Below, in pieces: positions 62,709-64,000 of a stretch of DNA of 64,000 bases. The notes under the pieces were generated by a model that was not told where the DNA came from, did no database searches, and saw only the letters and a list, made by a program, of their open reading frames with translations. This DNA is from Rugalucina vietnamica (taxonomy: Eukaryota; Mollusca; Bivalvia; Lucinida; Lucinidae). Within the stretch, counting starts at the first letter, position 1; each line of letters opens with the position of its first letter. The translations under genes and the position numbers were made by a program. The stretch lies in assembly GCA_964017185.1 (NCBI GenBank), contig OZ024869.1:61530761-61594760 (forward strand), in the 5' to 3' direction.

Positions 62709-62841
62709 GCCAGTGTCGTGTGTTTATACATGGTCAAATATTGGTCATACAGTGAAAATAGAACTGAGCGATCACAAGCATTTTGAAAACGCTTATACTT
62801 GTATTGCTATATAGTAAATAATATACAGATAGGCCAGATGT

Positions 62842-63839
62842 AGTAAAGGACACTTATTAGATTGGATATAGAGTTTTTTAACTGGAAGACAACAATATGT
62901 AACTGTTAAAGGTCGTAGTTCTGAATGGAAAGATGTACTGTCAGGCGTTCCTCAGGGGAGCGTCCTGGGCCCATTGTTATTCCTACTTTATGTGAACGAT
63001 TTCCCCAACATCATCAAGAGTATCCTGAAGTTGTTTGCCGACGATGCGAAGATTTATCAAACAACCGACAAGTGTGACATTCTTCAAAGTGATCTTCATG
63101 ACGGCAGCTCATGGGCCGACCAATGGGAGCTTAAATTTCATGTTGACAAATGTGGGGTAATGCATTATGGAAGAACAAATGAAAACACAGTTACAAAATG
63201 AATTCACGAACTTTGAAAGCTGTATCTGAAGAAAAAGACTAAGGAATAATATTCCAAGATTACCTGAAGTTTACCAAACATATCTCTACCAAAGTTCAGA
63301 AAGCAAATAGTATGCTAGGACTTATTACCAGAACATTTAACTACTTAGATAAGAATTCCTACATTAGACTTTACAAAGCAATGGTTAGGAGTCAACTGGA
63401 GTACGGCAACACTGTGTGGTATCCATATTTACGTAAAGACATTGAAAGTATTGAAGCTGTTCAGAAACGGTTTACAAGATTCATACCAGGATTGAAACAC
63501 TTGAGCTATCAGAATAGACTTAAAAATTTGAAACTACCAAGCTTAGCTCACAGGCGTAGAAGAGGTGATATGATTCAATGTTTTAAAATCATAAAAGGAC
63601 TAGATGATATTCCTTGTGATAAGTTCTTCACATTTGCTGAATCAAGAACCAGAGGACATTGTTACAAATTAATCAAACCAAGATGTGAGACCAGTTTTAG
63701 GCTCCGAAGTTTTTCTCAACGTGTTATTACAGACTGGAACAAGTTACCTTACGATGTTGTTACTGCTCAGACTCTAAAAAACAGTTTTAAAAATAGACTT
63801 GACAAATTTTGGAGCAATGAAGATATGTACAGTTACTAA
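62842..63839 (+). pseudogene. LINE reverse transcriptase (jockey/CR1-like), 3' part
   Basis: Plus-strand RT fragment: LLDWI*SFLTGRQQYVTVKG, then GVPQGSVLGPLLFLLYVNDF (RT motif 4 region), LFADDAKIY with the catalytic [FY]-x-DD, ADQWELKFHVDKCGVMHYG, then after a frameshift EEKD*GIIFQDYLKFTKHI and the thumb/C-terminal region LEYGNTVWYPYLRKDIESIE, RRRRGDMIQCFKI and FRLRSFSQRVITDWNKLPYD, with stop at 63837-63839. Defects are TAG at 62869-62871, a one-base loss near 63199, and TAA at 63240-63242. It is 5'-truncated (no endonuclease), and lacks an obvious A tail. The 3' UTR seems to run to about 63990. Confidence 0.9.
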
Positions 63840-64000
63840 GATGTGTATCTCAGAAATGAGAACTTTGTGTAACGTGCGGCCGAGCCAAGCCACAGAAACC
63901 CCGTCGGTGGAAAAGCATGCCCATCCACCAAGGGTGGTTTACTGCGCTATATACCTAACACTTACTCTAATCACAAAGTTTCGAGTTTCTAATTTGCATA

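Overview
The window is animal nuclear DNA, AT-rich and dominated by transposable elements. It is most likely from a bivalve or another mollusc. The reasons are tRNA-derived SINEs with a GGGACGTTAAAC-type body domain, many pearl-like elements built around core tandem repeats, and a spliced metazoan gene with very large introns. No bacterial-type genes are present.

Host gene. Seven exons of a coronin-7-like gene (CORO7, called pod-1 in insects) lie on the minus strand between 54712 and 3332. They encode the start codon and the first six or so blades of the N-terminal WD40 propeller, 242 codons in all. Every exon-exon phase matches (0,1,1,0,1,0,0). The introns are about 12.5, 0.6, 3.6, 8.4, 6.6 and 18.9 kb. 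The rest of the gene lies beyond base 1. Sequence right of 54712 is upstream of the gene.

Mobile DNA. Nearly everything else is repeats. I recognise at least six sequence-distinct families (named PL1 to PL6 here) with one shared architecture. Each has a short hairpin near the left end, a subterminal inverted repeat of about 10 bp, a core of 130-450 bp tandem units, a 4-8 bp microsatellite such as GGAC, AACGTA, CGAA or CAGA, and a right-end hairpin running into A's. Insertions fall in A runs with no clear target duplication. This resembles the pearl / Helentron-associated (HINE) class. All of the roughly 26 recognised copies or fragments point the same way, antisense to the coronin gene.

Nested elements. 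A Tc1-like transposon (15530-20430) sits inside a PL1 copy and carries two PL1 insertions inside its transposase frame. In intron 1, a TA-type MITE contains a PL1 element, which contains a hAT-type element (8-bp duplication), which contains a long-TIR element with a 9-bp duplication, which contains a LINE 3' end with a poly(A) tail. PL3 > PL4 > PL2 is a second set. Others include a mariner-type element (24922-25938), a TTAA element (30083-30892), a foldback element (12038-13347), a GAGCC-ended MITE family, SINEs, a TA-type element (58823-60010) inside a tandem array of about 164 bp, a 26-bp-arm palindrome (62651-62708) and a damaged jockey/CR1-like LINE (62842-63839).

The most unusual observation is that several unrelated core repeats (PL1, PL2, PL3 and a block near 13.6 kb) each carry nuclear-receptor-type AGGTCA half-sites in defined arrangements, alongside the extreme strand bias of these elements. 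All calls are from reading the sequence; no database search was run.
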